In this document: piece by piece, positions 4,234 to 5,630 of the stretch | How the letters are laid out: each line of letters begins with the position of its first letter | Position numbering within the stretch: position 1 is the first letter of the stretch | Assembly (NCBI GenBank): GCA_029863035.1 | Contig: JAOTWH010000148.1 | Span: forward strand, 1-5,630 | Origin: Acidimicrobiia bacterium | Lineage (GTDB): Bacteria; Actinomycetota; Acidimicrobiia; UBA5794; JAOTWH01 | DNA: 5,630 bases | Direction: 5' to 3' | Notes under the pieces: model-generated | The model's database searches: none | What the model saw: only the letters and a program-made list of their open reading frames with translations | What the model was told of the DNA's origin: nothing | Program-made: the position numbers and the translations under genes

Positions 4234-5256
4234 CTAAGGCCGCGCTGTCAGCCAGTCGTCGATGTGGGCAGGGAGGACCTGGTGATCGTGCCAGCGGCAT
4301 GACCCGGGCCGATTCATCTCGTCCACGAGACAGGCGGCCACCGCCGACGACAGCAGAACGTCGCTGTGGGCTTGAGCTGTGTAGGCGAAGCCGCCGCCTG
4401 GGGGTTCGGGCATGGCAACGTCGTAAACGCGCAATCCAGCTGGGTCGTCTCTGAAGTTCGTGATGTTGGTGTGTGAGTTGCGGAATGCGACTACCTCGAC
4501 GCCGGCCGTGGTGCCGAGATGGGCCCGGCTATCGGTGCAATCGAAGAACCCGAGGACGTCACAGTCCATCGGGCGGTACCCACCGTCGTTAGGCACGAAG
4601 TCGAGCCCCGGACCCTGCAGCCACCCAACGAATCCCTTCGAGATCGGTGGATCGAGCATCGCCGCCCCTATCACCGCCCCCACCGCTTGGTTCGGGTGCT
4701 TGTCCCATCTCTTTAGCAACCCGGCTATTCCGGCCCCTCCCTTGGAGAACCCGACGAGGTAGATCGGGCGGCCACTGGCGGCCAAGCCGGCAAGGAAGCC
4801 ATGCAAACCGTCGACGATGTCCTCGTTGCTGGCTCCCTTGGTGGCAACCGAATGTGAATCAGTCGGTTGCACCCACCGGTAATCGAAAGAGTGGATCTGA
4901 TCGGAGTGGAGTTCCAGGGCGGCCACGACCTCATCGAAGGTTCCGGTCGCTTCCGAGCCGTACCCCCCGACGAACACCACATTGAGCTCGGCCGGCACTC
5001 CACCCGAGGTCTGAGCGATCGCTTGGCGGCGTTTGGTGACGGCTGCCCCTTTGATGGAAGTCAGCAGTGCGGCGATCGCCCCTCCGAAGAGGCCGAGGTC
5101 GGGAAGCCTCACAGGAGGGGGGCTGGGCACCGCAGGGGGCAACGGCTGGCTGACGATCGCAGGGGGCGGCGGCGGTCCCGGGGTCAGCTCTAGGCCCGCA
5201 GCGGGCGGCGGCAACGTTGTGGTTGTGGCAGCGGCCAGCAGAATCGCGACCAACAT
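4234..5256 (-). CDS. Predicted exported alpha/beta-hydrolase-like protein with proline-rich linker
   Basis: I do not recognise a named family for this 340-residue protein. It begins with a short hydrophobic stretch MLVAILLAAATTTTL, then a Pro-rich segment (about 16-49), suggesting export and a spacer across the envelope, although the N-terminus has no basic residue. The body begins near 92 with the strand LNVVFVGGYGS. It has a nucleophile-elbow sequence GFSKGG at 169-174 (Ser171, GXSXG form) after the strand PIYLV, and a late AHSD with His297, so a lipase/esterase-like Ser-His site is plausible; the acid residue is uncertain. Four cysteines in the C-terminal half (232, 240, 309, 320) could form disulfides outside the cytoplasm. 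ATG 5256 follows GGTGG at 4-nt spacing and lies 31 bp after ribF. A longer ATG start at 5331 would overlap ribF by 44 bp and put a 25-residue polar stretch before the hydrophobic segment, so I did not use it. Confidence 0.65.
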   Translation of the reverse strand: MLVAILLAAATTTTLPPPAAGLELTPGPPPPPAIVSQPLPPAVPSPPPVRLPDLGLFGGAIAALLTSIKGAAVTKRRQAIAQTSGGVPAELNVVFVGGYGSEATGTFDEVVAALELHSDQIHSFDYRWVQPTDSHSVATKGASNEDIVDGLHGFLAGLAASGRPIYLVGFSKGGAGIAGLLKRWDKHPNQAVGAVIGAAMLDPPISKGFVGWLQGPGLDFVPNDGGYRPMDCDVLGFFDCTDSRAHLGTTAGVEVVAFRNSHTNITNFRDDPAGLRVYDVAMPEPPGGGFAYTAQAHSDVLLSSAVAACLVDEMNRPGSCRWHDHQVLPAHIDDWLTARP

Positions 5257-5287
5257 GTTGCCACCATCGTTGGCGACACCATCGGAT

Positions 5288-5630
5288 TCAAGGGGTTCGT
5301 GCCGCCAGCGCGGTGCGCGCCGCGTCGACATCGATCGCGATCTGGGAGCGCAAGGCCTCGACCCCGTCGAAGCGCTGCTCCGCTCTCAGCCTCGCCACGA
5401 AGGCCACCGACATGGTCTTGTCGTAGAGATCGAGCGATCGGTCCAACAGATGCACCTCGAGGACATCGACCTTTTCGTCGTCGCCGAAGGTTGGCCGCAC
5501 TCCGATGTTGGCGACCCCGTCGTACATCTCGCCATCGACCGTCGCCCTCACCGCGTAGACACCGCGCCCCGGAAGCATCAGCTCAGGGGGCAGCGCGAGG
5601 TTGGCCGTCGGAAAGCCGACCGTCGCCCCT
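5288..5630 (-). CDS. ribF: Bifunctional riboflavin kinase/FAD synthetase, C-terminal kinase domain (5' truncated by window)
   Basis: The last 113 complete codons are present, and the gene begins outside the window. This is the riboflavin kinase half, which phosphorylates riboflavin to FMN; the missing N-terminal half would adenylate FMN to FAD. The visible sequence opens with GATVGFPTANL, the conserved nucleotide/flavin-binding GFPTANL motif. It continues with PGRGVYAVRA, then GVANIGVRPTFG, and then DVLEVHLLD, whose Glu is the likely catalytic base. It ends in a helical segment, LRAEQRFDGVEALRSQIAIDVDAAR. The stop is TGA at 5290-5288, and the next gene follows after 31 bp. ribF is commonly followed closely by rpsO and pnp; here two additional genes intervene. 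Confidence 0.95.
   Translation of the reverse strand, partial: GATVGFPTANLALPPELMLPGRGVYAVRATVDGEMYDGVANIGVRPTFGDDEKVDVLEVHLLDRSLDLYDKTMSVAFVARLRAEQRFDGVEALRSQIAIDVDAARTALAARTP

Noticed and set aside
5257..5331. Longer ATG start at 5331 for the hydrolase-like gene
   Set aside because: It would overlap conserved ribF coding by 44 bp and add 25 polar residues before the hydrophobic export-like segment. It is not excluded, since the preferred start has only a weak SD.

Overview
The window is a high-GC bacterial chromosome segment in which every gene I can support lies on the minus strand. An actinobacterial origin is suggested by three things. There is a perfect actinobacterial-type LexA box (TCGAAC-N4-GTTCGA). 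There is a split imuA-like/imuB mutasome locus. The PNPase is of the actinobacterial (GpsI) type. The Thr/Pro-rich start of the secreted protein (ATTTTLPPP) is a style I associate with Acidimicrobiia; that narrower placement is inference only.

Read in the direction of transcription (high to low coordinates), the first block is a variant of the conserved ribF-rpsO-pnp locus. It begins with the 3' end of ribF (riboflavin kinase half, 5630-5288). Next come a predicted exported alpha/beta-hydrolase-like protein (5256-4234) and a RidA-family protein lacking the usual substrate-binding arginine (4224-3844). rpsO (ribosomal protein S15, 3799-3542) and a full-length pnp (3395-1014) complete it. Two of these genes, the hydrolase and ridA, sit between ribF and rpsO, which usually are close together. 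A possible -10 box precedes rpsO. The rpsO-pnp spacer holds two hairpins, and the loop of the second is complementary over 7 nt to the pnp Shine-Dalgarno, a possible translational switch.

Between pnp and the next gene is about 200 bp rich in palindromes (835-993). It includes a 14-bp perfect stem about 20 bp after the pnp stop, and it probably combines a terminator with a REP-like repeat. Beyond it is an SOS-regulated DNA-damage cassette: a promoter whose 18-bp spacer is covered by the LexA box, an imuA-like RecA-fold gene (758-135) and the start of imuB (202 to the window edge). These last two overlap by 68 bp. In known systems ImuA-type proteins and ImuB serve the error-prone polymerase DnaE2 in damage-induced mutagenesis; dnaE2 is not in view.

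The window therefore joins a housekeeping RNA/translation operon to an SOS mutagenesis operon. I see no wholly new system. The most testable points are the pnp leader structure, the degenerate P-loop of the ImuA-like protein, the long imuA/imuB overlap and the two genes inserted into the ribF-rpsO locus.
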